64,000 nucleotides of DNA from Bifidobacterium thermophilum DSM 20210 (lineage in GTDB: Bacteria > Actinomycetota > Actinomycetes > Actinomycetales > Bifidobacteriaceae), in assembly GCA_000771265.1 (NCBI GenBank), contig JDUB01000007.1:1-64000 (forward strand). Direction: 5' to 3'. The notes beneath the pieces were generated by a model, which saw nothing but the letters and a program-made list of their open reading frames with translations, searched no databases and was not told the origin of the DNA. Within the stretch, counting starts at the first letter, position 1; every line of letters begins with the position of its first letter. Of this stretch, positions 1 to 10,098 are shown one piece after another. Position numbers and translations under genes: made by a program.

Positions 1-42
1 GTTGGGTGGTTGGATTTGGTTGGTGTGCTTGCGTTGGGGCCC

Positions 43-65
43 GTTGTGTGAGGATTCGCTCGCAC
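43..65. repeat. Hairpin repeat element, copy 1
   Basis: The arms GTGTGAG (46-52) and CTCGCAC (59-65) pair, with one G-U wobble, around a six-base loop GATTCG; GTT precedes the left arm. It is one of four copies in the window with the shared pattern GTTGTGTGAGGAT-NN-GCTC-N-CAC. Function is unknown: either an operator/RNA hairpin or a dispersed intergenic palindrome. Confidence 0.75.
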
Positions 66-115
66 AATGACCGATGCGGTGGTCAGGGCCGGTTATCTGG
101 GTGGCCCTAGGGGTC

Positions 116-138
116 GTTGTGTGAGGATGGGCTCGCAC
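116..138. repeat. Hairpin repeat element, copy 2
   Basis: Same arms as copy 1 (GTGTGAG 119-125, CTCGCAC 132-138) with loop GATGGG. It starts 73 bases after copy 1. Only the loop and flanks differ, so the paired arms look conserved. Confidence 0.75.
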
Positions 139-187
139 GGTGGGCCTGCGATGGCGGGAATCGGTGCGTGGGGAGGGTGCGGGGTGC

Positions 188-210
188 GTTGTGTGAGGAT
201 TCGCTCGCAC
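188..210. repeat. Hairpin repeat element, copy 3
   Basis: Arms GTGTGAG (191-197) and CTCGCAC (204-210) with loop GATTCG, identical in core to copy 1 and starting 72 bases after copy 2. It lies about 230 bases before metA. Confidence 0.75.
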
Positions 211-305
211 TCTGACTGGGTACATGATCTGCCGCTTGCAGTCAGCGGTCGTGCCGCCTGCCCCGTCCGCCGACAATCGCGTGCCTTGCCAGTCTCGTCC
301 GCCAG

Positions 306-380
306 TAACCCCACCCCGCTCTGCCGCACTCCGCCCTGCCGCACACCGCCCTACCGCGCCTCGCTCTACCAAACCCCGCC
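306..380. repeat. Degenerate 15-bp tandem repeat, five units
   Basis: Units begin at 306, 321, 336, 351 and 366. The clearest are CTGCCGCACTCCGCC (321-335) and CTGCCGCACACCGCC (336-350); the last two carry CTACC starts and the first is TAACCCCACCCCGCT. The run is C-rich and sits between the hairpin elements and metA. Confidence 0.7.
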
Positions 381-427
381 CACCGGTCACATTTCAGCCG
401 ACACCAAACACATATCGGACCAACAGC

Positions 428-433
428 CATAAT
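428..433 (+). promoter_or_regulatory. Candidate -10 hexamer of metA (CATAAT)
   Basis: CATAAT differs from TATAAT only in the first base and ends six bases before the metA ATG. No purine-rich ribosome binding site sits in the usual position. This matches the TANNNT-to-start spacing of other probable leaderless genes in the window, but the first T is missing and no -35 box is evident. Confidence 0.35.
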
Positions 434-439
434 GGAATC

Positions 440-1552
440 ATGCCTATCAAGATTCCAAGCGGCCTGCCCGCACGTGCCATCCTCGACTCCGAGCGCATTT
501 TTGCGCTGGAGAAACCTGAAGCTGAGCGCCAGCGTGTGCGCCCGCTGCGCTTGGTGATCTTGAATCTCATGCCCAAAAAGATTGAAACCGAGACCCAGTT
601 GCTGCGACTGATCTCGAAGTCGCCACTGCAGGTCGAGGTCGATTTCATGAAGACTTCGACCCATGAATCCAAGCATGTCAGCGCCGATCATCTGGTCAAG
701 TTCTATGAAAACCTTGATGCGTTCCGAGACAACTATTACGACGGCTTCGTGGTGACCGGCGCGCCGGTGGAACATTTGGAGTTCGATCAGGTCGATTACT
801 GGGACGAGTTCAAGGAGATCCTTGACTGGGCGGGCTCGCATGTGTTTTCGACGATGTACCTGTGCTGGGGAGCGATGGGCGCTCTGCACTACCGCTATGG
901 GGTGCGCAAGCATCTGTTGCCGCAGAAACTGTTCGGTGTCTATCCGCAGTATTTGCAGGACGAGTATTGCTTCTTGACCAACGGTTTCGATGAGATCGCG
1001 TTGCAGCCGCATTCCCGGCTTGCCGGTGTGGACGAGGACGATATCGCGGCGAATCCCGATCTTCAGGTGCTCACGTGGGGTCCGGAGTCCGGCCCCGGAC
1101 TGATTGCGACGCGTGATTTCTCCGAGGTGTTCGCTCTTGGCCATTGGGAGTATGGCAAGATGACGCTCGCCGAGGAGTATGAGCGCGATATGGCCAAGGG
1201 GCTGACGAACGTGCCGTTCCCGGAGAACTATTTCCCGCATGACGACCCGAAGCTCGAGCCGTTGTTCAGCTGGCGTGCGCATGCGAACTTGTTGTGGCGC
1301 AACTGGCTGAACTGGGTGTACCAGACCACGCCGTACGACCTGCGTGAAGTCCCGCGGTTGCGTGCGGAGAAGCGTTTGGGTACGGACCGTTCGATCCGTC
1401 ATGCGCCGGGTGCGCCGCGAGGTGACGGGTACGCCCCGCTGATCAAGGACGGTTATGGCCTGATTAAGGACGATTATGCTCAGGACGAACGCGTGCGTTC
1501 TGCGACATCGCCCGCTCCCGCCGGCCCGGTGGCCGACGGCGCCGATGCCTGA
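440..1552 (+). CDS. metA: Homoserine O-acyltransferase MetA (probably acetyl-CoA-using)
   Basis: Transfers an acyl group to homoserine, the first committed step of methionine synthesis, in the cytoplasm. The 370-residue product starts MPIKIPSGLPA, the standard MetA N terminus; upstream in-frame extensions run into repeats and were rejected. The acyl-enzyme cysteine is Cys142 in YLCWGAMGALHY, at the E. coli position. Residue 111 is Glu (TGAPVEHLEF) where E. coli MetA has Gly. Published work on Bacillus cereus MetA links Glu111 to acetyl-CoA and Gly111 to succinyl-CoA, so despite the family name I predict O-acetylhomoserine as product. The C-terminal 60 residues, rich in charged residues and DGYG-like repeats, extend beyond the usual 300-residue family length. 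Confidence 0.93.
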   Translation: MPIKIPSGLPARAILDSERIFALEKPEAERQRVRPLRLVILNLMPKKIETETQLLRLISKSPLQVEVDFMKTSTHESKHVSADHLVKFYENLDAFRDNYYDGFVVTGAPVEHLEFDQVDYWDEFKEILDWAGSHVFSTMYLCWGAMGALHYRYGVRKHLLPQKLFGVYPQYLQDEYCFLTNGFDEIALQPHSRLAGVDEDDIAANPDLQVLTWGPESGPGLIATRDFSEVFALGHWEYGKMTLAEEYERDMAKGLTNVPFPENYFPHDDPKLEPLFSWRAHANLLWRNWLNWVYQTTPYDLREVPRLRAEKRLGTDRSIRHAPGAPRGDGYAPLIKDGYGLIKDDYAQDERVRSATSPAPAGPVADGADA

Positions 1553-1568
1553 CTGCTGACTTGTGCGC

Positions 1569-1589
1569 GCTGTCCGGATATCGGACAGC
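1569..1589. terminator. Perfect hairpin after metA
   Basis: GCTGTCCG (1569-1576) and CGGACAGC (1582-1589) form an 8-bp stem with loop GATAT, 17 bases after the metA stop. There is no U-tract, so it may be a factor-dependent terminator, an mRNA end stabiliser or a protein site. A TGTCCG/CGGACA inverted repeat also occurs at 31817-31833. Confidence 0.4.
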
Positions 1590-1808
1590 AACGTCCTGCG
1601 TAGCGTTCGGCAATTCGGGTCGTTTTATCTAAAAACGGTTCGAGATTGTGAAAGAATTGTTACCAAGCCGCAGGAAAACGTCGTACAATCTCCACGTAGC
1701 CGTTCGGAGTTGAAGGCAGGTGCCGGCCCCGTCGGCGCCCGACCTACTCGCCACGCCATGTGAGTTTGCGCCGAAATCTTCCGGTCACATTCGCTCAGGG
1801 CGTTGGGC

Positions 1809-1814
1809 TAAACT
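1809..1814 (+). promoter_or_regulatory. Possible -10 hexamer of the atp operon (TAAACT)
   Basis: TAAACT lies 30 bases before the atpB start, giving a short leader that includes the AGGAGG site at 1834-1839. No good -35 box is visible. A second candidate, TACAAT at 1684-1689, would give a leader of about 150 bases. Confidence 0.3.
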
Positions 1815-1844
1815 GACAGCTGTTACGAGAAGTAGGAGGCGTAG

Positions 1845-2657
1845 ATGGTGTCACAAGTCAGCGCGCAGCTCGTGCTCGCGACCAAGACGGGTCCTGAACT
1901 GCCCTCGATCGACGATTTTCTTCCCGATCCGATTCTGTTCCAGGGCACGCCGTTCGCCATTAATCGCATCATTCTTATTCGAATCGTTGCCACTATCGTG
2001 CTGCTGCTGGTGATGTGCATCACGGCGAAACGTGCCAAGCTCGTTCCGGGTCGTTGGCAGGGACTGATTGAGACGCTGCTCGAATTCGTCCGCGACAATA
2101 TCGTCTATCAGGTGATGGGCGAGGAACGTGGACGCCGATATGTGCCGATGATTACCACACTGTTCTTCACGATTTTCGCGTTCAACCTGTGCGGCGTCAT
2201 CCCTGGCATGAATATGGCGGCCACCGCAACGGTGACGATGCCACTCGTGTTCGCACTGTGGACTTTCGTGCAGTATTGGATTGCCGCTTGCAGGGAGAAG
2301 GGATTCTTCAAGTACCTGCGCGGCGAGCTTATGCCTCCCGGGGTTCCGCTGCCGATTGATATCATCCTCGGCCCGATCAACCTGCTCGAGGTGCTGATCA
2401 TTCGCCCGTTCTCGCTGACCGTCCGACTCTTCGCCAACATGATCGCAGGCCACCTTCTGGTCGCAACCTGCTTGGCGTTCACCCAGTTCTATCTCATCGA
2501 GTCGCCGAATTGGGGCATCAAGCCCGTCGGCGCACTGTGGCTGCTGGGCGGTTTCGCGTTCGTATGCTTCGAGATGTTCGTCGCGGCGCTTCAGGCGTAC
2601 GTGTTCGCGATTCTCTCGACGGTGTACATCAACCAGAGCTATCCGGAGGTCGAGTAA
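1845..2657 (+). CDS. atpB: ATP synthase Fo subunit a
   Basis: Stator channel subunit that, with the c ring, conducts protons through the membrane. The 270-residue protein has five to six hydrophobic helices. The essential arginine is Arg194 in SLTVRLFANMIAGH, and the C-terminal FEMFVAALQAYVFAIL helix is typical. The start is fixed by AGGAGG six bases upstream. It opens the atpBEFHAGDC operon; the 221-base gap to atpE is the longest in the operon. In bifidobacteria, which lack a respiratory chain, this complex is thought to run mainly as an ATP-driven proton pump for pH homeostasis. Confidence 0.96.
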   Translation: MVSQVSAQLVLATKTGPELPSIDDFLPDPILFQGTPFAINRIILIRIVATIVLLLVMCITAKRAKLVPGRWQGLIETLLEFVRDNIVYQVMGEERGRRYVPMITTLFFTIFAFNLCGVIPGMNMAATATVTMPLVFALWTFVQYWIAACREKGFFKYLRGELMPPGVPLPIDIILGPINLLEVLIIRPFSLTVRLFANMIAGHLLVATCLAFTQFYLIESPNWGIKPVGALWLLGGFAFVCFEMFVAALQAYVFAILSTVYINQSYPEVE

Positions 2658-2770
2658 TTCGACCGTGCCCGGCGCGCCATACGCGCTGTGCAAAGGATCG
2701 CAACGGTGCTAGGCGCGGTCGCCCATAGCGGCCGTGTCCTGACCGGCATCGTGACAACGATGCGCAATAA

Positions 2771-3109
<339 letters not shown>

Positions 3110-3173
3110 GCATCTGCGAACGCAAGCTTCACCAATAGTCAAGTAGAAACCCGAGCAAGAAAGGAGAACACCC

Positions 3174-3701
3174 ATGCCACTGGCAGAGAAAAGCGGTATT
3201 TCGCTGTTTTTGCCTGAAACGTATGACATCGTGTGGTCATTGGTCATTCTCGTTGTCATCGCGGTCTGCTTCTACAAGTACGTCATGCCGAAGTTCCAGG
3301 CTGTCTTCGACGCCCGTGCGGCCAAGATCGAAGGCCGTATGGCTCAGGCCGAGAAAGCACAGAAAGACGCTGACGAGGCCAAGAAGAAGTATGAGGACCA
3401 GCTCAGCCAGGCTCGTGTCGAGGCATCGAAGATCCGCGACGACGCCCGTGCTGAAGCGTCCCATATCATCGCCGATGCGCGTTCGCGCGCTGAATCCGAT
3501 GCGGCCCAGATCACTGAGAACGCCCAGCGTTCGATTGAATCCCAGCAGAAGCAGGCTCTGGTGAGCTTGAAGGGTGAGGTCGGCACGTTGGCCACGGCTC
3601 TGGCAGGCAAGATTCTCGGATCCGAGTTGAGCTCGAGCGCCACCCAGACGCAGATGCTCGACAAGATGATCGACGAGATGGATGCAGACAGCAACAAGTA
3701 A
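3174..3701 (+). CDS. atpF: ATP synthase Fo subunit b
   Basis: Peripheral-stalk subunit linking Fo to F1. The 175 residues comprise one N-terminal membrane helix (about 19-38, WSLVILVVIAVCFYKYVMP) followed by a long Ala/Glu/Lys-rich coiled coil and a short C-terminal part that contacts subunit delta. AAAGGAGA lies just before the ATG. It is 64 bases after atpE and 19 before atpH. Length is typical of a stand-alone b subunit, not the b-delta fusion of mycobacteria. Confidence 0.95.
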   Translation: MPLAEKSGISLFLPETYDIVWSLVILVVIAVCFYKYVMPKFQAVFDARAAKIEGRMAQAEKAQKDADEAKKKYEDQLSQARVEASKIRDDARAEASHIIADARSRAESDAAQITENAQRSIESQQKQALVSLKGEVGTLATALAGKILGSELSSSATQTQMLDKMIDEMDADSNK

Positions 3702-3720
3702 GCGAAGGAAGTGAGATTAC

Positions 3721-4548
3721 ATGCGAGGAGAGGCATCACGCATCGCAGACCGCGTCTCGCGTGACTCACTGGCGCCGAAACTCAAGGCGACCGGTGAGGA
3801 TGCCTGGCGCGTAGGCAACGAGCTGTTCGCCGTCACCGATCTGCTCGACCACAATGTCCAGGTCGAACGGGCGCTGACCGACCCCGCACGTCCCGCTGCC
3901 GACAAGACCACCATGGTGCACACGCTGCTTGAAGGCAAAGCGCATCCGATGACCGTTGAGATCCTTGACGATCTGGTGCAGCGCCGCTGGAGCAAGCCGC
4001 ATGATATCGCGAACGCGGTCGAGGATTTCGGCGTGGACGCGATGATGTACTACGCGGATGCGACCGGAACCACCATGAAGGTGTCCGTAGAGCTGGCCGA
4101 GCTCCATTCGGCCCTGCTCAACATGCCGGTGGTCCGCACCCGCCTGTACGACGAGCATTCCTCGGCTGAGGCGCGCGTCACATTGCTGCACAACGTGTTG
4201 TCCGGCAATGAGATCAGCAAAGTTACCATGCGCCTTGCCGAGCACGCCACGGCTAATCCGCGCCACCGTCGTTACCTTGCCACCATCCAGTGGCTGATCA
4301 ACAAGCTGTCACGGCATATGGGCGAATCGATGGTCACCGTGACCACCGCGGCTCCGCTGTCTGACGAGCAGATTGACCGGCTGACCAAGATTTACACCAA
4401 GCGCACCGGCCATGCCGTGCATATCAACTCGGTTGTAGATCCGACGGTGTTGGGCGGCATGCGTGTGCAGATCGGCCACGAGGTCAACGACAATACGGTG
4501 ATCGCCCAGCTGAACAAGCTCAAGCGCAGCGTGCAGGTCACCGCCTGA
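3721..4548 (+). CDS. atpH: ATP synthase F1 subunit delta
   Basis: Connects the top of F1 to the b stalk. At 275 residues it is about 100 longer than the E. coli protein; such extended deltas are usual in actinobacteria. The conserved C-terminal part (SVVDPTVLGGMRVQIGHEVNDNTV, within 235-262) matches the family signature. The start MRGEASRIADRVS follows GGAAGTGAG. It belongs to the atp operon, between atpF and atpA. Confidence 0.94.
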   Translation: MRGEASRIADRVSRDSLAPKLKATGEDAWRVGNELFAVTDLLDHNVQVERALTDPARPAADKTTMVHTLLEGKAHPMTVEILDDLVQRRWSKPHDIANAVEDFGVDAMMYYADATGTTMKVSVELAELHSALLNMPVVRTRLYDEHSSAEARVTLLHNVLSGNEISKVTMRLAEHATANPRHRRYLATIQWLINKLSRHMGESMVTVTTAAPLSDEQIDRLTKIYTKRTGHAVHINSVVDPTVLGGMRVQIGHEVNDNTVIAQLNKLKRSVQVTA

Positions 4549-4626
4549 ACAGGCGAGTGACACAGACGAGTCAGTACGCGTGCAAACGCGAAAGACTTAC
4601 ATGAACAAGAACAATAAGGAGTGATC

Positions 4627-6255
4627 ATGGCAGAACTTACCATTGATCCCGCCGCGGTACGCAAGGCTCTCGACGATTTCGTCGAGTCCTACAAGCCGTC
4701 TGACAACCCGACCCAGGAGGTCGGCTATGTCGCGACTTGCGGTGACGGCATTGCGCATGTGACGGGACTGCCTGGTTGCATGGCCAATGAGCTGCTGACC
4801 TTCGAGGACGGCACGCTTGGTCTGGCGTTCAACCTTGACGCCCGCGAGATCGGTGTGGTCATCCTCGGTGACTTCGCCGGCATCGAGGAGGGCCAGGAAG
4901 TCCGCCGAACCGGCGAAGTGCTGTCCGTGCCGGTCGGCGACGGATACCTTGGCCGTGTAGTCAACCCGCTGGGCCAGCCAATCGACGGCCTCGGCGAGAT
5001 CAAGAGCGAAGGCCGTCGTATTCTCGAGGCGCAGGCCCCCGACGTGATGCATCGTCATCCGGTCGATGAGCCGTTGTCCACCGGCCTCAAGGCCATCGAT
5101 GCGATGACCCCGATCGGTCGTGGCCAGCGTCAGCTGATCATTGGCGACCGCCAGACCGGCAAGACCGCCATCGCGATCGATACCATCATTAACCAGAAGG
5201 ACAACTGGAAGTCCGGAGATCCGAAGAAGCAGGTGCGCTGCATCTACGTGGCTGTCGGCCAGAAGGGTTCCACCATCGCCTCCGTGCGTCAGAGCCTCGA
5301 AGAGGCCGGCGCTATGGAGTACACGACGATTGTGGCTTCCCCGGCATCGGATTCCGCAGGCTTCAAGTACATCGCCCCGTACACCGGTTCGGCGATTGGC
5401 CAGCACTGGATGTATCACGGCAAGCACGTGCTCATCGTGTTTGATGATCTGTCCAAGCAGGCTGAAGCCTACCGAGCGATTTCGCTGCTGCTTCGCCGCC
5501 CGCCGGGGCGCGAGGCGTACCCGGGCGATGTGTTCTACCTGCACTCCCGTCTGCTGGAACGTTGCGCAAAGCTGTCCGACGATTTGGGTGGCGGCTCGAT
5601 GACCGGTCTGCCGATCGTCGAAACCAAGGCGAACGACGTGTCTGCGTATATTCCGACCAACGTGATTTCCATTACGGATGGCCAGATCTTCCTGCAGTCC
5701 GACCTGTTCAACGCAGGCCAGCGTCCGGCCGTCGACGTCGGCATTTCGGTGTCCCGCGTCGGTGGTGCGGCCCAGACCAAGGCGTTGAAGAAGGTTTCCG
5801 GCACGCTGAAGATTTCGCTCGCGCAGTATAAGTCGCTTGAATCCTTCGCGATGTTCGCCTCCGATCTGGATGCCGCATCCAAGGCGCAGCTGACTCGTGG
5901 CGCTCGTCTGACCGAGCTGCTTAAGCAGCCGCAGATGTCCCCGTACTCGATGGAGCAGGAAGTCGTCTCGATTTGGGCCGGCACGCATGGCAAGCTCGAC
6001 GATCTCGAGCTCGCGGACGTGCTGCCGTTCGAGAAGGGCATGCTGGACTACGTGGCGCATAACACGGATATTCTCACGACGATTCGTGACACCGGCGATT
6101 TCACCGCCGACACGGAGAAGGCCCTTGAACAGGCCGTCGAAGATTTCCGTGCCACGTATGTGACCAAGGCCGGCAAGCCGCTTATCGAGAAGAAGCCCGT
6201 CGCCAAGACCGACACCCCGGTCGAGCAGGAAAAGATCGTCGCAGGGGAGAAGTGA
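4627..6255 (+). CDS. atpA: ATP synthase F1 subunit alpha
   Basis: Non-catalytic nucleotide-binding subunit of the F1 hexamer. The 542-residue protein carries the P-loop GDRQTGKT at 173-180 and the family signature [13 protein letters not shown]. The ATG at 4627 was chosen over the GTG at 4621 because the AAGGAG site at 4615-4620 abuts the GTG and leaves correct spacing only for the ATG. A charged C-terminal tail of about 25 residues ([14 protein letters not shown]) extends past the usual end. atpG follows after three bases. Confidence 0.97.
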   Translation: MAELTIDPAAVRKALDDFVESYKPSDNPTQEVGYVATCGDGIAHVTGLPGCMANELLTFEDGTLGLAFNLDAREIGVVILGDFAGIEEGQEVRRTGEVLSVPVGDGYLGRVVNPLGQPIDGLGEIKSEGRRILEAQAPDVMHRHPVDEPLSTGLKAIDAMTPIGRGQRQLIIGDRQTGKTAIAIDTIINQKDNWKSGDPKKQVRCIYVAVGQKGSTIASVRQSLEEAGAMEYTTIVASPASDSAGFKYIAPYTGSAIGQHWMYHGKHVLIVFDDLSKQAEAYRAISLLLRRPPGREAYPGDVFYLHSRLLERCAKLSDDLGGGSMTGLPIVETKANDVSAYIPTNVISITDGQIFLQSDLFNAGQRPAVDVGISVSRVGGAAQTKALKKVSGTLKISLAQYKSLESFAMFASDLDAASKAQLTRGARLTELLKQPQMSPYSMEQEVVSIWAGTHGKLDDLELADVLPFEKGMLDYVAHNTDILTTIRDTGDFTADTEKALEQAVEDFRATYVTKAGKPLIEKKPVAKTDTPVEQEKIVAGEK

Positions 6256-6258
6256 CCC

Positions 6259-8671
<2,413 letters not shown>

Positions 8672-8672
<1 letters not shown>

Positions 8673-8983
8673 TGGCGGGCGCGACCATGCAGGTGAACAT
8701 CGTCGCGGCGGACCGCCCATTGTGGTCCGGCACGGCGAAGTCCGTCACCATCCCCGCTTCCGAGGGCGGGATGGGTATCCTGCCTAACCACGAGCCGGTG
8801 CTGACCGTCATCAAGGACGGCACGATCGCGGTGGTGGACCCTGATGGTGTACGGCATTCCTTCGATGTCACCGACGGATTCATTTCCTTCGATTCGAACA
8901 AACTCACCGTTGCGGTTGAGCGCGGACACGACGTGGTCCAGACTTCCGGTTCCGCAGCCGTAGGCGACGGACAAGAAGCCTGA
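8672..8983 (+). CDS. atpC: ATP synthase F1 subunit epsilon
   Basis: Rotor subunit and inhibitor of ATP hydrolysis. The 103-residue product contains the N-terminal beta sandwich (IVAADRPLWSGTAKSVTIPA, GGMGILPNHEPVLTVIKDG). It is shorter than the E. coli protein and the C-terminal helical hairpin is very reduced, so inhibition may work differently. The start overlaps the atpD stop as TGATG; an alternative ATG lies at 8687 (MQVNIVAADRP). It is the last gene of the operon and is followed by a terminator. Confidence 0.93.
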
Positions 8984-9003
8984 TTAGGCCCCGTTTCGGC
9001 TTA

Positions 9004-9041
9004 GGGCCGGCCTTGTCACATTGGTGACGGGCCGGCCTTTT
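9004..9041 (+). terminator. Rho-independent terminator of the atp operon
   Basis: GCCGGCC (9006-9012) pairs with GGCCGGC (9030-9036), extended by GTCAC/GTGAC around the loop, and ends in CTTTT. It lies 20 bases after the atpC stop. Confidence 0.8.
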
Positions 9042-9242
9042 GCATGCTGTGGACTGGGGCGTGTGGACTGGGGTTGTTGGGGTTGTTGAAGATGTTGGGG
9101 GTTGCGTGGATTTGGGGGCCGAGTGCCGGATTTTCTGGGGTTCGGGGATTGCCGGGTGCCACTGTCGGGTTGGATTGCGTGTCACCGGGACGCGTATCAC
9201 CTGGACTGACAGCGTTTGCGGCTGTGACGGCGGTGGTGCTGT

Positions 9243-9248
9243 TAGGCT
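9243..9248 (+). promoter_or_regulatory. -10 hexamer of nucS (TAGGCT), leaderless spacing
   Basis: TAGGCT ends exactly seven bases before the GTG start of nucS, and no Shine-Dalgarno sequence is present. This is the spacing of leaderless actinobacterial genes. The T/G-rich stretch upstream (9042-9120) includes a TGTGGACTGGGG direct repeat at 9048 and 9062. Confidence 0.55.
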
Positions 9249-9255
9249 GTCGGAT

Positions 9256-9960
9256 GTGAGAATCATTGTTGCGGATTGCAGTGCACAGTATTCAGGCCGG
9301 CTCAACGCGTCACTCCCGTTGGCCAAGCGCGTGCTGCTGGTGAAAGCGGATAACAGCGTCCTGATATTTTCAGAACTCGGATCGTACAAACCATTGAATT
9401 GGATGGCAGCCCCGTGCACGATTCGCCAGATTGACCCGCCGGACGCCGACGATGACCCTGATACGCCAGTTCCTGAGCGGGTGTTGCGCGTATGCGCCGA
9501 GAAAAGCGATGACGTGCTGGAAATCACCTTGCAGCATGTCTACGCTGACGATACTTACGATTTGGGTGAGGATCCGGGACTGGTCAAGGATGGTGTCGAG
9601 GACCATCTACAGCGGTATCTCGCCGAGCAGATTGAGCGGATCGGCGAAGGCGCCAAGCTGGTCAGACGAGAGTATCCGACGGCGATCGGCCCAGTCGATA
9701 TCATGGCGGTGGACGGCGATGGTATGCATGTGGCGATTGAAATCAAACGGCACGGTGGGATTGATGGAGTCGAGCAGCTGACTCGGTATTGCAAGCTGCT
9801 CAACCGCGATCCGCTCATCGCGCCCGTCCGCGGTATCTTCGCCGCGCAGACCATCACCCCGCAGGCCAGAACACTCGCCCATGAGCGTGGATTCGAGTGC
9901 ATGATTCTGGATTATTACGATATGAAGGGCCAGGAAGACGGGACGTTGCGTCTCTTCTAA
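9256..9960 (+). CDS. nucS: Mismatch-specific endonuclease NucS/EndoMS
   Basis: Cuts both strands at mismatched bases and supplies the non-MutS mismatch repair of actinobacteria and archaea. The 234-residue product begins RIIVADCSAQYSGRL and has the N-terminal DNA-binding domain (SYKPLNWMAAPC) followed by a RecB-like nuclease core: Asp148 (VDIMAVDGD), Glu162 and Lys164 (AIEIKRHGG), then VEQLTRYCKLL. The GTG at 9256 was chosen because homologues begin at this point and because of the TAGGCT hexamer seven bases upstream; the frame is open further upstream but that part is T/G-rich repeat. The C terminus lacks an obvious beta-clamp-binding motif beyond the final GTLRLF, which fits such a peptide. 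Confidence 0.93.
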   Translation: MRIIVADCSAQYSGRLNASLPLAKRVLLVKADNSVLIFSELGSYKPLNWMAAPCTIRQIDPPDADDDPDTPVPERVLRVCAEKSDDVLEITLQHVYADDTYDLGEDPGLVKDGVEDHLQRYLAEQIERIGEGAKLVRREYPTAIGPVDIMAVDGDGMHVAIEIKRHGGIDGVEQLTRYCKLLNRDPLIAPVRGIFAAQTITPQARTLAHERGFECMILDYYDMKGQEDGTLRLF

Positions 9961-9968
9961 GCCCCAAA

Positions 9969-10018
9969 TACACAAACTGGTTACGCTAAGCGCGCGCTTA
10001 GCGTAACCAGTTTGTGTA
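9969..10018. repeat. Perfect 50-bp palindrome between convergent genes
   Basis: Every base from 9969 to 9993 pairs with its mirror from 9994 to 10018, with no spacer; the centre is TAAGCGC/GCGCTTA and the outer arms are TACACAAACTGGTTACGC and its complement. It begins nine bases after the nucS stop and ends 80 bases before the stop of the opposing FKBP gene. No U-tract follows on either side. A decayed relative lies at 43591-43640. It could act as a two-way transcription end. Confidence 0.9.
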
Positions 10019-10098
10019 AGCGTGTGGCGGTGGCGCAAAATGGTGTCACCGCCACCGACCCCGCGGATTGCGGACAATCGCCGGGAATCCACCGACAA

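Larger units (their letters stand above)
1..439. other. Gene-free leader upstream of metA, rich in repeats
   Basis: I see no convincing coding sequence here. The stretch holds three copies of a hairpin element (43-65, 116-138, 188-210) and a run of degenerate 15-bp tandem repeats (306-380), and ends in a CATAAT hexamer six bases before the metA start. Open frames crossing it on both strands have no family resemblance and overlap the repeats. Confidence 0.6.

Noticed and set aside
43..210. CRISPR array from the three spaced repeats before metA
   Set aside because: Only three copies, spacers of about 50 bases with no cas genes nearby, and a fourth single copy elsewhere; a palindromic intergenic element fits better.
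1..439. SAM or other riboswitch upstream of metA
   Set aside because: The hairpins are repeated, identical in stem, and lack the multi-helix junction or conserved loops of known methionine-linked riboswitches.
242..1591. 449-residue open frame on the minus strand opposite metA
   Set aside because: It is the antisense shadow of metA, with His/Arg-rich composition and no domain; metA itself is certain.
9040..9255. Longer N terminus for NucS
   Set aside because: The extension is T/G-rich repeat (WGVWTGVVGVVEDVGG), homologues begin at RIIVADCS, and TAGGCT lies seven bases before the GTG at 9256.
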